This document shows, piece by piece, positions 18,282 to 26,543 of a stretch of 64,000 nt of DNA. The position numbers and the translations under genes were made by a program. The notes beneath the pieces were generated by a model. The model was not told the origin of the DNA and made no database searches. It was given only the letters and a program-made list of their open reading frames with translations. Positions within the stretch are counted from its first letter, which is position 1; each line of letters begins with the position of its first letter. Origin of the DNA: an uncultured Tateyamaria sp. (GTDB taxonomy: Bacteria; Pseudomonadota; Alphaproteobacteria; Rhodobacterales; Rhodobacteraceae); assembly GCF_947503465.1 (NCBI RefSeq), contig NZ_CANNDN010000001.1:1240001-1304000 (forward strand), in the 5' to 3' direction.

Positions 18282-18778
18282 TCCAGTTCCATCAACCCTG
18301 CCCCTGCCCCGCCTCTGCGCGAGGCGTCGCTGTCAGGTACATAGGTTTTGGCCGCCAGATCGTTCATTTGCTGCAAAAGAGACGGGTCAACCTGCAGCCG
18401 TTCCGGGCGACCCTGCGCGCTGGGATCGGTCAGCGACAAGCGCACACTGATCCGCGTACCCGCAACATCGAGGTCGGACTTGCACGGCAGGCCCGACAAC
18501 CAGCTGACCAGCATGGCGCGGGTGCCCGCATCCTCTTCGGTTGCATCGACCCGCGCGGCCGACACCGACGCCGCCTCGACAATGGTTTCGACGCGGCGGG
18601 CCAGATCCACGATCCGCCGCGGTTCGGCCAGGGCCAGGCCGATGGCCCCCTGCGGCCCGCCATCCGCCACGTGCCGCGCCAGCATCGCGCCAAAGGCCAG
18701 CGCCTGGGCGGGCGGCACCCCGGCGCCGCTGGCGGCCTTCACCCCCAGCGCCTGCACTTCGGTCCATGACATGTTCAT
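18278..18778 (-). CDS. Hypothetical protein, coupled to upstream gene
   Basis: 166-residue soluble protein, mostly predicted helical, no signal peptide or membrane segment. The N-terminus [20 protein letters not shown] loosely resembles the start of DUF3726 proteins, but I would not assign the family on that alone. No catalytic motif is visible. The ATG at 18778 forms an ATGA overlap with the stop of the 545-residue gene upstream, which decides the start and indicates translational coupling. It converges on truA with stop codons sharing CTAG. Confidence 0.72.
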   Translation of the reverse strand: MNMSWTEVQALGVKAASGAGVPPAQALAFGAMLARHVADGGPQGAIGLALAEPRRIVDLARRVETIVEAASVSAARVDATEEDAGTRAMLVSWLSGLPCKSDLDVAGTRISVRLSLTDPSAQGRPERLQVDPSLLQQMNDLAAKTYVPDSDASRRGGAGAGLMELD

Positions 18779-20412
18779 TGCTCCATCACCGGAAGCCACC
18801 AATCATCCATTTCGGGACGCAGTTCATGCCCGAGCGGTGCACCCTGCGCCAGCGTGATGCGGGTCCACAGGTCAGACTTGGGATCGAACTTTGTCGCTCC
18901 AAAGAAGCTGAGCTTGCAGCGCAGCATATCAATGGGACGACAGGTCGCAGCAATGAGGTTGTCGCGGATTTCCGCATAGGGATAGCGCGCCAGCAGCGCA
19001 ACGCGCTGAATCGCATAGGCGTGTTCGGGATGGCGGGCGGTGAAGTCAGACACCGGTTCCGGGACATCCGGCAGGTCGGCCCACAGCGCCGCAACCCTGC
19101 GCGCGATGTCAAGCGGGGCTTCAAGGTCGGCCCCCGGTTCGGCAAAGCGGTCGCCCAGCCTCGGTTCAAGCTTGGCCGCGCTTACATACCAGAACCGGCG
19201 GCATTGGTGCGCGTCGTCATAGTCGCAATCCGTGGCCCAGCGCCATTGGTCCCGAACGGCACGGGCCAACGCCGCCGTGTCCGCAAACGGGGCCACAAGC
19301 GGGCCAAACGGATCGCCCATGTCAGCGGCAAGGTCGTCCACATCCTCGGGACACACTTCGATTATCAGGGAAGTCAGAAGTTCCTGCAACGTGGCGCTTT
19401 TGGTCTGTGCCGCCTGCCACAGCGCGCCAAATGTGGGGGCCGCTTCGATCTGTGGGACAAATGCCGTCCAATCGGCCTCGAGCGTGCGCAGGATCGTGTC
19501 GTGGTCTTTTGCGGGCACGTGCCAATCGGCCAGATGGGCTCTGGCCCGGTGGGCCAGCGTTACCATGCGCGCCTTTTCCACTGCCTTGATCACCGGGCGG
19601 TCCAGCACGCGCGCAAGGGCAGTTTCGCGGGCCACCATCCAGTTGTGCAACAGCACCGGATGGGTCACCAGAAACGGCGCCATGCCAAGGCCGGTGGCAT
19701 TGCCGATGCCGATGTGCCTTGCAAGGGCCGGGTCCAGCGCCCCGCCGCCGACATGCTGCACAAGGTCCAGCGTAAAGTGGCGGATCAGGTAAACCGTCAG
19801 CATCTCGGCCGCAAAGGGGCCGTCAAGCCCCGGCCGGTCTGCAATCAGGTGACGGTCGGCGATGCCGAACTTGCCGTTTCCGTAGACGGCGGTCGTGCGC
19901 ATCAGATACCCGATGTCGCGGATCATCTGCGGGTCGGGCTGCGCGCCCGCCCGCAGTGCGGCGACGGTGGCATCCCACATGCGCACGGATTTGTTGGCCC
20001 GGCTCAGAACCAGATCACGTGGTTCGAACCGCCCTGCCTCTTGCTTGGGGGCCTGCCCGGCGATGCGGGCAATGTCGGCGGGTGTGGCCGTACCGTCAAA
20101 CAGGACAAAGGCCGCATCCCACGCCGTGGCGATCACCCGGTCACTGCGCTGGTCCGGCGGCAGGTTGGTCGAGATGGCAACCAGCGAATAGGTGTGCCCG
20201 CCAAGATCGATGGCATAGGCCGCCTGTCCATAGCCCTGATCGCAGATGTCCCAATGGATGCGCCGCACCTGCGCCCGTTCGGCACAAAGCCTGCGCACCA
20301 GAACCCGCAGAAAGCTGAGCCGCGTGGGCATCATCTGGCCCATTTGCGCAAGGCGCAGAACCGTATCGGGCCGGCGCAGTCCCAGCGTCGTATGTTCATG
20401 CCTATCAAGCAC
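18775..20412 (-). CDS. Conserved-looking hypothetical protein, 545 residues
   Basis: Large soluble protein without signal peptide, membrane segment or a motif I recognise. It is rich in aromatic, His and Arg residues and has segments that look constrained, for example SRANKSVRMWDATV, TAVYGNGKFGIAD, YLIRHFTLDLVQHVGGG, APFLVTHPVLLHNW and RYPYAEIRDNLIA. This suggests an enzyme or large structural domain rather than a spurious frame; codon usage is like its neighbours. The start is a GTG at 20412 with GGGGACACACA upstream; an internal ATG (MGQMMPTR) is an alternative. It is translationally coupled to the 166-residue gene that follows. Confidence 0.75.
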   Translation of the reverse strand: MLDRHEHTTLGLRRPDTVLRLAQMGQMMPTRLSFLRVLVRRLCAERAQVRRIHWDICDQGYGQAAYAIDLGGHTYSLVAISTNLPPDQRSDRVIATAWDAAFVLFDGTATPADIARIAGQAPKQEAGRFEPRDLVLSRANKSVRMWDATVAALRAGAQPDPQMIRDIGYLMRTTAVYGNGKFGIADRHLIADRPGLDGPFAAEMLTVYLIRHFTLDLVQHVGGGALDPALARHIGIGNATGLGMAPFLVTHPVLLHNWMVARETALARVLDRPVIKAVEKARMVTLAHRARAHLADWHVPAKDHDTILRTLEADWTAFVPQIEAAPTFGALWQAAQTKSATLQELLTSLIIEVCPEDVDDLAADMGDPFGPLVAPFADTAALARAVRDQWRWATDCDYDDAHQCRRFWYVSAAKLEPRLGDRFAEPGADLEAPLDIARRVAALWADLPDVPEPVSDFTARHPEHAYAIQRVALLARYPYAEIRDNLIAATCRPIDMLRCKLSFFGATKFDPKSDLWTRITLAQGAPLGHELRPEMDDWWLPVMEQ

Positions 20413-20477
20413 TGTGTGTCCCCGTGCACGGTCCCTGTGCGTGTTCGGAACCTATAGCTGCACGGCACAGGCGCCAA

Positions 20478-20508
20478 GAAAAAACCCGCGATCGGGTCAA
20501 TCGCGGGT
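20478..20508 (-). terminator. Strong intrinsic terminator of the two-small-gene operon
   Basis: On the minus strand ACCCGCGAT pairs perfectly with ATCGCGGGT across a 7-nt loop (20508-20484), and is followed at once by TTTTTT. This is a textbook Rho-independent terminator, 22 bp past the stop of the 105-residue gene. It is the clearest terminator in the window. Confidence 0.88.
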
Positions 20509-20530
20509 CCAGTGAGATGCGGCAGCATCT

Positions 20531-20848
20531 TCATGTATCGATGAGTCCATCGGTCATGCCTCTTATTGGTTTCGCTGGGCGAGGGCATGTGGATTGAGGG
20601 CCCAAATCCTCCGACTGCGCCTTAGGTGGTGGAGTCGGGGGCGGTGGTGTAGGCGGACCGCTATCCGCAGATGCGAATTGCACCGCTTTCAGAACTGCCA
20701 GCAAGATCGCTACGACTAGTCCACCTTTTATGTTGTCCCACAAAGCCTCATGTCGCGCCGGGCGAACGTTGGCATAGACAGCCTCGACCACGTCCGGGTC
20801 GGCGGCGTCCAGCAGTGGGTCAGGTTTCTGTGTTTGTTTGTTCTCCAT
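20531..20848 (-). CDS. Small single-pass membrane protein with proline-rich tail
   Basis: 105-residue protein of unknown function. Residues 1-38 are charged and polar, 40-60 form one hydrophobic helix (GGLVVAILLAVLKAVQFASA), and it continues with a proline run (SGPPTPPPPTPPPKAQS) and a short tail. With no basic signal region before the helix and an acidic N-terminus, orientation is uncertain. The ATG at 20848 has AAAAGGAG 7 nt upstream, an excellent ribosome site. Its start lies inside the 3' end of the preceding gene (29-bp overlap), so the two are coupled. It is followed by a perfect intrinsic terminator. Confidence 0.72.
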   Translation of the reverse strand: MENKQTQKPDPLLDAADPDVVEAVYANVRPARHEALWDNIKGGLVVAILLAVLKAVQFASADSGPPTPPPPTPPPKAQSEDLGPQSTCPRPAKPIRGMTDGLIDT

Positions 20849-21188
20849 TCAGTTTCTCCTTTTGGATGATTTGACAGCATATCGGCATGTCCGACTGCGC
20901 CACCCTCGCAAGGCTTGGGTGTGCGGGAGTGGGCCATTTCGTATCCGAGCCGGTCGCCTGTCTGCTCTCAGGGCGTGGGCCAAAGCGGTTTTGGGCGCAC
21001 TGGTCGATGAAGGCGCTGAGCGTGTCCCAGGGTCGGCGCAAGGCCAACGTGAGGACCGCCAGGTCTTCGTAGATGGTGCGTCCGGTCGTTGCCGCGGTCC
21101 CGATCAAGTCAGGTGCGTAGGCGGCGATCACAGCTGGCCCTGTGTTCGGACAGATGCCGAAGCGTGTTGCAAAGAGTATCCGTTTCAT
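20820..21188 (-). CDS. Small hypothetical protein, first gene of a two-gene operon
   Basis: 122-residue protein of unknown family (MKRILFATRFGICPNTGP...). Five cysteines are scattered, with an adjacent pair (ICCQ) near the end. The N-terminal two thirds reads as ordinary coding sequence; the last about 30 residues run across the ribosome site of the next gene and look less constrained. The ATG at 21188 is preceded by TTAAGGAG at 8 nt, which strongly supports translation. It might be a decayed longer gene. It faces the 350-bp repeat-rich region shared with the ribbon-helix-helix-like gene. Confidence 0.6.
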   Translation of the reverse strand: MKRILFATRFGICPNTGPAVIAAYAPDLIGTAATTGRTIYEDLAVLTLALRRPWDTLSAFIDQCAQNRFGPRPESRQATGSDTKWPTPAHPSLARVAQSDMPICCQIIQKEKLNGEQTNTET

Positions 21189-21538
21189 TTTCGCGTCTCC
21201 TTAAGTTTGCGAATGTTTCAAAAATCATGCTGCACGTGCAACATAATGCCGATAGTACTTCGTATTGAGCGAAATGCGCAACGCCAATGATAGACAAGTG
21301 GCGACATTTGTAACACGTTAGCGATAACGTTGCGTTGCGACATGATTTGGCGTGAAAATGTCGCTTTTGACGCAAAATTGCGCCTTGACCGCGCCTTTTC
21401 GCCGTGCGACACCAAAGTTGCGCCTTATGCGACGCTGAGTCCAGATTCAAAGAATCGATAAGGCCAGCGGTGACATTGGGCATCGGTCAGACCCGGCACA
21501 GAATCAGGCTGACCCAAGGGACACGAGAGGGCGATGCC
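21189..21538. promoter_or_regulatory. 350-bp repeat-rich divergent control region
   Basis: No gene is seen here, and base composition is more A+T-rich than the flanks. It holds several nested symmetric sequences: TGCTGCACGTGCAACA (21228-21243, 14 of 16 bases symmetric about CACGTG); GCGACATTT (21301-21309) with its exact inverse AAATGTCGC (21356-21364); CGTTAGCGATAACG (21316-21329) inside that pair; and a direct repeat CAAAATTGCGCCTT / CAAAGTTGCGCCTT at 21373 and 21413, exactly 40 bp apart. It separates the minus-strand small operon from the plus-strand regulator, so it probably holds both promoters and operators. Confidence 0.6.
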
Positions 21539-21769
21539 ATGGAACCGGAAGAGATCAAGGATCGCGTGACGATCCGTGTGAACGCCCAGATGGGCAAAGT
21601 TTTTCGAGAGATTATGGAGCTTACGCCGTCAAAATCGCCGACCGAAGTCGTGCGACGTGCGCTCGTCAACTATCACACCCTAGTCATGCAACAGGCCAAG
21701 GGAAGCGAGCTGCAGATCGTGACCGAGGACCCGGACGGCACGCGTCACAAGAAACCGATCTTTCTGTAA
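21539..21769 (+). CDS. Small ribbon-helix-helix-like protein
   Basis: 76-residue protein. Residues about 8-50 fit a ribbon-helix-helix (CopG/Arc-like) pattern: a short beta strand RVTIRVNA, helix VFREIMELT, a turn (PSKSPTEV), then helix TEVVRRALVNYHTLVMQQA. A basic C-terminus ends in RHKKPIFL. Such proteins are dimeric DNA-binding repressors. The ATG at 21539 is placed by GAGAGGG 8 nt upstream; the frame is open further upstream but runs through the control region. It is divergent from the two small genes, so autoregulation through the repeats is plausible. The family call is by pattern only. Confidence 0.68.
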   Translation: MEPEEIKDRVTIRVNAQMGKVFREIMELTPSKSPTEVVRRALVNYHTLVMQQAKGSELQIVTEDPDGTRHKKPIFL

Positions 21770-21781
21770 TCGCAGCGGCCC

Positions 21782-23017
21782 TCAGATGGGCTGCTGCGTG
21801 TACTTCTTCAACTCGGCGCGGGCGACCTGACGGCGGTGCACCGCGTCGGGACCATCAGCCAGCCGCAGCGTGCGCTGGTGGGTCCACGCGTGGGCCAGCG
21901 GTGTGTCCTGGCTGATGCCCTGCCCGCCATGCATCTGCACCGCCTCATCGATGACTTTCAATGACACGCGCGGGGCCACGACCTTGATCTGGCTGATCCA
22001 GGGGGCGGCGGCACGCGGGTCGCCCTGGTCCATCATCCATGCGGCTTTCAGGCACAAAAGCCGCGCCATCTCGATCTCCATCCGGCATTCGGCGATAATG
22101 TCATAGTTGGCGCCAAGCTGGGCCAGTGGCTTGCCAAACGCTTCCTTTGACAGCGACCGTTTGCACATCAGCTCAAGCGCGGCTTCGGCCTGCCCGATGG
22201 CGCGCATGCAGTGGTGGATGCGGCCGGGCCCAAGGCGGCCCTGCGCGATCTCGAAGCCCCGCCCTTCGCCCAGCAGGATGTTTTCGGCGGGCACGCGGAC
22301 ATCCGTGAACCGGATGTGCATGTGGCCGTGCGGCGCATCGTCGTGGCCATAGACCAGCATGGGGCGCAGCACCTCGATCCCGTCTGTCCCCGCGGGGACA
22401 ACGATCATGGATTGGCGCTTGTGCTTGGGCTGGTCGTCGCCTGCCGTCTTCACCATGACGATATAGACCTTGCAGCGCGGATCGCCTGCGCCGCTGGCCC
22501 AGTACTTCTCGCCATTCAGGACATAATCGTCACCATCGCGCACGCAGGACATGGAGATGTTGGTGGCATCGGACGAGGCCACGTCGGGCTCCGTCATCAG
22601 GTAGGCGGAGCGGATCTTGCCCTCGAGCAGCGGGGCCAACCAGTCGGATTTCATCTGGTCGGTGCCGTAGCGTTCGAACACTTCCATATTGCCGGTATCG
22701 GGGGCGGAACAGTTGAACACCTCTGCCCCCAGCGGCGTCTTGCCCATCTCTTCGGCGAAATGCGCGTATTCCACGGTCGTCAGGCCAAAGCCCTTGTCGC
22801 TGTCCGTCAGCCAGAAGTTCCACAACCCCGCCGCCTTGGCCTTGGCCTTGAGCCCTTCCAGGATCTCGGTCTGGCGGTCGGTGTACTGCCACCGATCGCC
22901 CTTGGCGACTTCGGCCGAGTATTCGTCCTCAAGCGGCATGATCTCGTCCCGGATCATGGCGGCCACGCGGTCCAGCAGATCGCGATTTTCGGGGCGTAGC
23001 GTAAATGACATGTCCAT
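21782..23017 (-). CDS. Acyl-CoA dehydrogenase family protein
   Basis: 411-residue FAD enzyme of the acyl-CoA dehydrogenase superfamily, with an N-terminal helical domain, a middle beta domain (AYLMTEPDVASSDATNI, GEKYWASGAGDPRC) and a C-terminal helical domain with AVQMHGGQGISQDTPLAH. The form is close to the ACAD10/11-like subgroup found in many Rhodobacterales; chain-length specificity cannot be told. The ATG at 23017 has AGGAGGAG upstream; an ATG two codons later is possible. It lies 86 nt downstream of the BKACE gene, so the two may act on one acid-degradation route. It contains one copy of the TGTCCCCGCGGGGACA palindrome. Confidence 0.92.
   Translation of the reverse strand: MDMSFTLRPENRDLLDRVAAMIRDEIMPLEDEYSAEVAKGDRWQYTDRQTEILEGLKAKAKAAGLWNFWLTDSDKGFGLTTVEYAHFAEEMGKTPLGAEVFNCSAPDTGNMEVFERYGTDQMKSDWLAPLLEGKIRSAYLMTEPDVASSDATNISMSCVRDGDDYVLNGEKYWASGAGDPRCKVYIVMVKTAGDDQPKHKRQSMIVVPAGTDGIEVLRPMLVYGHDDAPHGHMHIRFTDVRVPAENILLGEGRGFEIAQGRLGPGRIHHCMRAIGQAEAALELMCKRSLSKEAFGKPLAQLGANYDIIAECRMEIEMARLLCLKAAWMMDQGDPRAAAPWISQIKVVAPRVSLKVIDEAVQMHGGQGISQDTPLAHAWTHQRTLRLADGPDAVHRRQVARAELKKYTQQPI
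22385..22400. repeat. Palindrome TGTCCCCGCGGGGACA, copy 1 (in coding sequence)
   Basis: A perfect 16-bp palindrome inside the acyl-CoA dehydrogenase gene, where it is read as VPAGT in VVPAGTDG. Identical copies occur at 40398, 53433 and 53458. Confidence 0.8.
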
Positions 23018-23103
23018 GGGTGATCTCCTCCTGCTTTGCGGGCAAGGTGGCGGATCAGCGGGGCGGTGTCTACCACAGCGTGCGGTGACGCCGGGGCAAA
23101 GGG

Positions 23104-23934
23104 TCAGGCCGCGCGCAGGCCCAGGATTTCGCGGGCCTGGGCGGCTGTGGCGACGGGGCGGTCATGCTTTGCGCAAATCCCGGCCAACCGTTCGACAAGG
23201 GCCGCGTTGGAAGGTGCGAGGGTTTGCCTGTCCCAGCGAATGTTGTCTTCAAGTCCCGTGCGGGCGTGGCCGCCGGCGGCGACCGCCCATTCGTTCAAAA
23301 CGATCTGGTTGGCGCCGATGCCTGCGGCACACCACGGCGCATCGGGGAACAGGCGCTGCACGGTTTGCACATAGAAATCAAAGACATGCCGATCTGCAGG
23401 CATCGCGTTCTTCACGCCCATGACAAACTGCACATAGGGCGTGTCCTTGATCTGCCCCCTGGCGTGCATCTGCGCTGCATGCAGGATGTGGCTCAGGTCA
23501 AAGGCCTCGATCTCGGGCTTTACATCGTGCGCGATCATTTCCGACGCCAGCCAGTCGACCAGGTCCGGCGGATTTTCATAGACGCGGGTGGGGAAGTTGT
23601 TCGAACCGACTGACAGCGACGCCATGTCAGGGCGCAGGGGCAACATGCCGCCGCGCATCTTGCCAGCCCCAGACCGGCCCCCCGTCGACAGTTGCACGAT
23701 CATGCCCGGGCAATGCGCCTCGATCCCCTCTTTCAACAAGGCGAACTTGTCGGGATCGGACGTGGGCGATCCGTCATCATTGCGAACATGGGCGTGGCAA
23801 ATGCTGGCGCCGGCCTCGAACGCCGCGTGCGTGCTTTCGATCTGTTCCGGCACCGTGATCGGCACGGCCGGATTGTCCGACTTTTGCGGGACAGAACCGG
23901 TGATGGCCACACAGATGATGCAAGGGGCGGACAT
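23104..23934 (-). CDS. BKACE family beta-keto acid cleavage enzyme (DUF849)
   Basis: 276-residue TIM-barrel protein of the beta-keto acid cleavage family, whose founding member is 3-keto-5-aminohexanoate cleavage enzyme. Members condense a beta-keto acid with acetyl-CoA to give acetoacetate and a new acyl-CoA, with a divalent metal held by the HxH pair, here H47 and H49 in ICHAHVRND. The block GLEDNIRWDR near 228-238 carries the conserved glutamate. The substrate is not deducible; known ones include 3-dehydrocarnitine and keto-adipate. It diverges from the ATP-grasp operon and precedes the acyl-CoA dehydrogenase gene. Confidence 0.9.
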   Translation of the reverse strand: MSAPCIICVAITGSVPQKSDNPAVPITVPEQIESTHAAFEAGASICHAHVRNDDGSPTSDPDKFALLKEGIEAHCPGMIVQLSTGGRSGAGKMRGGMLPLRPDMASLSVGSNNFPTRVYENPPDLVDWLASEMIAHDVKPEIEAFDLSHILHAAQMHARGQIKDTPYVQFVMGVKNAMPADRHVFDFYVQTVQRLFPDAPWCAAGIGANQIVLNEWAVAAGGHARTGLEDNIRWDRQTLAPSNAALVERLAGICAKHDRPVATAAQAREILGLRAA

Positions 23935-24166
23935 GCGAGACCTCGTGCGCAGTTTTGGGTGCCCTATCGTTCCTGAAAGAGGCCACCAGGTCCAGTGCGT
24001 GCGCGCACCGATCTTGTGTGATCACGCAGCGCCGGCACCGGGTCACGCCCCCTGCAGACGGCTACGCACTGGCCTCAAGTGCATGATTTTTGGGCAGTAA
24101 ATCAGGAACTTTCCGACCTGCGAGGTGTTTGGTTGCGGCAAGGGGCAGAATGTGCAGGCTAATAGG

Positions 24167-25594
24167 ATGTCGAAGAAACCCGCCTATTTTGACGAGATGT
24201 TCGGCCATGGCACCGACCCGCGTGCCCCCTATGCCGACTACTGCGACTGGTTCCAGCACGAAGACACGGGCCGTCTGCTTGCCAAGTCCGAGGAAGCCGA
24301 AGCGCTGTTTCGCCTGATCGGCGTCACCTTCAACGTCTACGGCGATCCGGACGCCACCGAACGGCTGATCCCCTTCGATCTGGTGCCCCGCATCATTGCG
24401 GCCCGCGAATGGGCCAAGGTCGCCAAGGGGATCGAACAGCGGGTGCGCGCGCTGAACGCGTTCCTGCATGACATCTACCACCGTCAGGAAATCGTGCGCG
24501 CAGGTCGCCTGCCCGCCGAGATGATCGCCCGCAACGATGCGTTCCTGCCCGAGATGATTGGGGTCGCGCCACCGGGCGACATCTATACCCATATCGTCGG
24601 CACCGACCTGGTGCGCACGGGTGACGATGAATTCTTTGTGCTTGAGGACAACGCGCGGACGCCATCGGGCGTAAGCTACATGCTCGAGAACCGCGAAACC
24701 ATGCTGCACATGTTCCCCGAACTCTTCAGCAAGATCAAAGTGCAATCGGTCAGCCAATATCCCAGGTCCCTGCGCAAATCGCTGTCCGCCTGCGCGCCAA
24801 ACGCCTGCAACGGGCGGCCCACACTGGCCGTGCTGACGCCGGGCATCCACAATTCGGCCTACTACGAACACGCCTTTCTGGCCGATCAGATGAGCGCGGA
24901 ACTGGTCGAAGGCCACGACCTGCGCGTCGTGAACGGCCGCGTGGCGATGCGGACGACGCGGGGCTACAAGCCCATCGATGTGCTGTACCGCCGGGTCGAC
25001 GATGAATACCTGGACCCGCTCAATTTCAATGCCGACAGCATGCTGGGCGTGCCGGGGATCATGGATGTGTACCGTGCAGGCGGGATCACCATCGCCAATG
25101 CGCCCGGCACCGGCATCGCCGACGACAAGGCAATCTACAGCTACATGCCCGATATCGTCGAATTCTACACGGGCGAGAAGGCGATCCTGAAAAACGTGCC
25201 GACGCATCGATGTTCGGAACCGGACGCGCTGAAATACGTGCTGGATAACCTTGCCGATCTGGTGGTCAAGGAAGTGCACGGATCCGGTGGCTACGGCATG
25301 CTGGTCGGACCTGCGGCCTCGAAAAAAGAGATCGAGGCATTCCGAGTCAAGCTGGAAGCGGCCCCCGGCAACTATATCGCGCAGCCCACGCTCGCCCTGT
25401 CGACCGTTCCGATCCTGACGGATGCGGGGCTGGCCCCGCGCCATGTGGACCTGCGCCCTTTCGTGCTGGTGTCGCCCGACCGGATCGACATCACACCGGG
25501 CGGTCTGACCCGCGTGGCCCTGACCGACGGGTCGCTGGTGGTGAATTCGTCCCAGGGCGGCGGCACCAAAGACACCTGGGTCCTGGAGGAGTAG
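24167..25594 (+). CDS. Circularly permuted ATP-grasp protein
   Basis: 475-residue protein of the circularly permuted ATP-grasp type 2 family, predicted to catalyse an ATP-dependent ligation, probably amide or peptide bond formation. Recognisable blocks are RALNAFLHDIYHRQEI, DLVRTGDDEFFVLEDNARTP, a YRRVDDEYLDPL segment and VVKEVHGSGGYGML, matching the permuted ATP-binding core. No actual substrate is known for this group. The ATG at 24167 is used; a GTG at 24152 with a better ribosome site (AAGGGGC) is a real alternative. It is the first of four tightly spaced genes ending with the Anbu peptidase, a conserved grouping. Confidence 0.88.
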   Translation: MSKKPAYFDEMFGHGTDPRAPYADYCDWFQHEDTGRLLAKSEEAEALFRLIGVTFNVYGDPDATERLIPFDLVPRIIAAREWAKVAKGIEQRVRALNAFLHDIYHRQEIVRAGRLPAEMIARNDAFLPEMIGVAPPGDIYTHIVGTDLVRTGDDEFFVLEDNARTPSGVSYMLENRETMLHMFPELFSKIKVQSVSQYPRSLRKSLSACAPNACNGRPTLAVLTPGIHNSAYYEHAFLADQMSAELVEGHDLRVVNGRVAMRTTRGYKPIDVLYRRVDDEYLDPLNFNADSMLGVPGIMDVYRAGGITIANAPGTGIADDKAIYSYMPDIVEFYTGEKAILKNVPTHRCSEPDALKYVLDNLADLVVKEVHGSGGYGMLVGPAASKKEIEAFRVKLEAAPGNYIAQPTLALSTVPILTDAGLAPRHVDLRPFVLVSPDRIDITPGGLTRVALTDGSLVVNSSQGGGTKDTWVLEE

Positions 25595-25598
25595 CGCG

Positions 25599-26540
25599 AT
25601 GCTGGGCAAAACCGCCGGCGGCCTCTTTTGGATGTTCCGCTATCTTGAACGGGCCGAGAACACGGCCCGGATGATTGATGCGGGCCTGCGCATTTCACTG
25701 ACGCGGTCCAGTGCGGCGGAAAGCGAATGGACCTCGATCCTGTCATCCACGGGCCTCAGCGCCTCTTACGCGGCGACCCATGGTGCGCCGGATGGCCCCA
25801 AGGTGATCGATTTCCTGCTGCGCGATCCCAACAACGCAGGCTCCATCATGGCCGGGATCGAAGCTGCACGGATGAACGCGCGTGTCGTGCGCACCGCGCT
25901 CACCCGCGAAGTGTGGGAGGCCGTGAACGAATGCTACATGGTGCTCAAGCGGCTGTTGTCGCATCCCGTTCAGGACCGCGACCTGCCCCGCGTTCTGCAA
26001 GTGATCCGGCAGCGCAGTGCCATTGTGCGCGGCGCGCTGCATGGCACCATGGTGCGCAACGACATCTACAATTTCGCCCGGATCGGGACGTTTTACGAAC
26101 GCGCGGACAACACGGCGCGGATACTGGACCAGAAATACTATATCCTTCTGCCCTCGGTCCGGCTGGTCGGCAGCCCGTCGGACAATGTGCAATGGGAAAC
26201 CATCCTGCGCGCCACGTCGACCACGCGCGCCTACCAGACCCTGCACGAGGGTGACATCGACCCAAAGGAAATTGCCGAGTTCCTGATCCTCGATGGCCGT
26301 CTGCCCCGCAGCCTGGCCTTTTGCTATGGCAAGATCGGGGACAACCTGGGCTATCTGGAGCAGGAATACGGCACGCGCCATACCTGTCAGGCCCTGGCGG
26401 ATGCGCTCTGTGCCAGGTTCCGGTCGCATGACATGAACGCCATTTTCGACTACGGTCTGCATGAGTTCATCACCGATTTCCTGCGCGACAGTGCATCGCT
26501 GGGCCGTCAGATCGAAATTGACTACCGGTTCATCGAGTAA
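25599..26540 (+). CDS. Alpha-E domain protein (DUF403)
   Basis: 313-residue all-alpha protein of the alpha-E/DUF403 family, named for its position next to ATP-grasp genes. It opens with the conserved LFWMFRYLERAENTARMID, and a second, similar helix repeat FYERADNTARILDQKYY near 165-185 gives internal symmetry; both carry the ERAxNTAR motif. No enzyme activity is established; it is thought to work with the ATP-grasp protein. It starts 4 nt after the ATP-grasp stop, so it is co-translated. Confidence 0.9.
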   Translation: MLGKTAGGLFWMFRYLERAENTARMIDAGLRISLTRSSAAESEWTSILSSTGLSASYAATHGAPDGPKVIDFLLRDPNNAGSIMAGIEAARMNARVVRTALTREVWEAVNECYMVLKRLLSHPVQDRDLPRVLQVIRQRSAIVRGALHGTMVRNDIYNFARIGTFYERADNTARILDQKYYILLPSVRLVGSPSDNVQWETILRATSTTRAYQTLHEGDIDPKEIAEFLILDGRLPRSLAFCYGKIGDNLGYLEQEYGTRHTCQALADALCARFRSHDMNAIFDYGLHEFITDFLRDSASLGRQIEIDYRFIE

Positions 26541-26543
26541 GCC

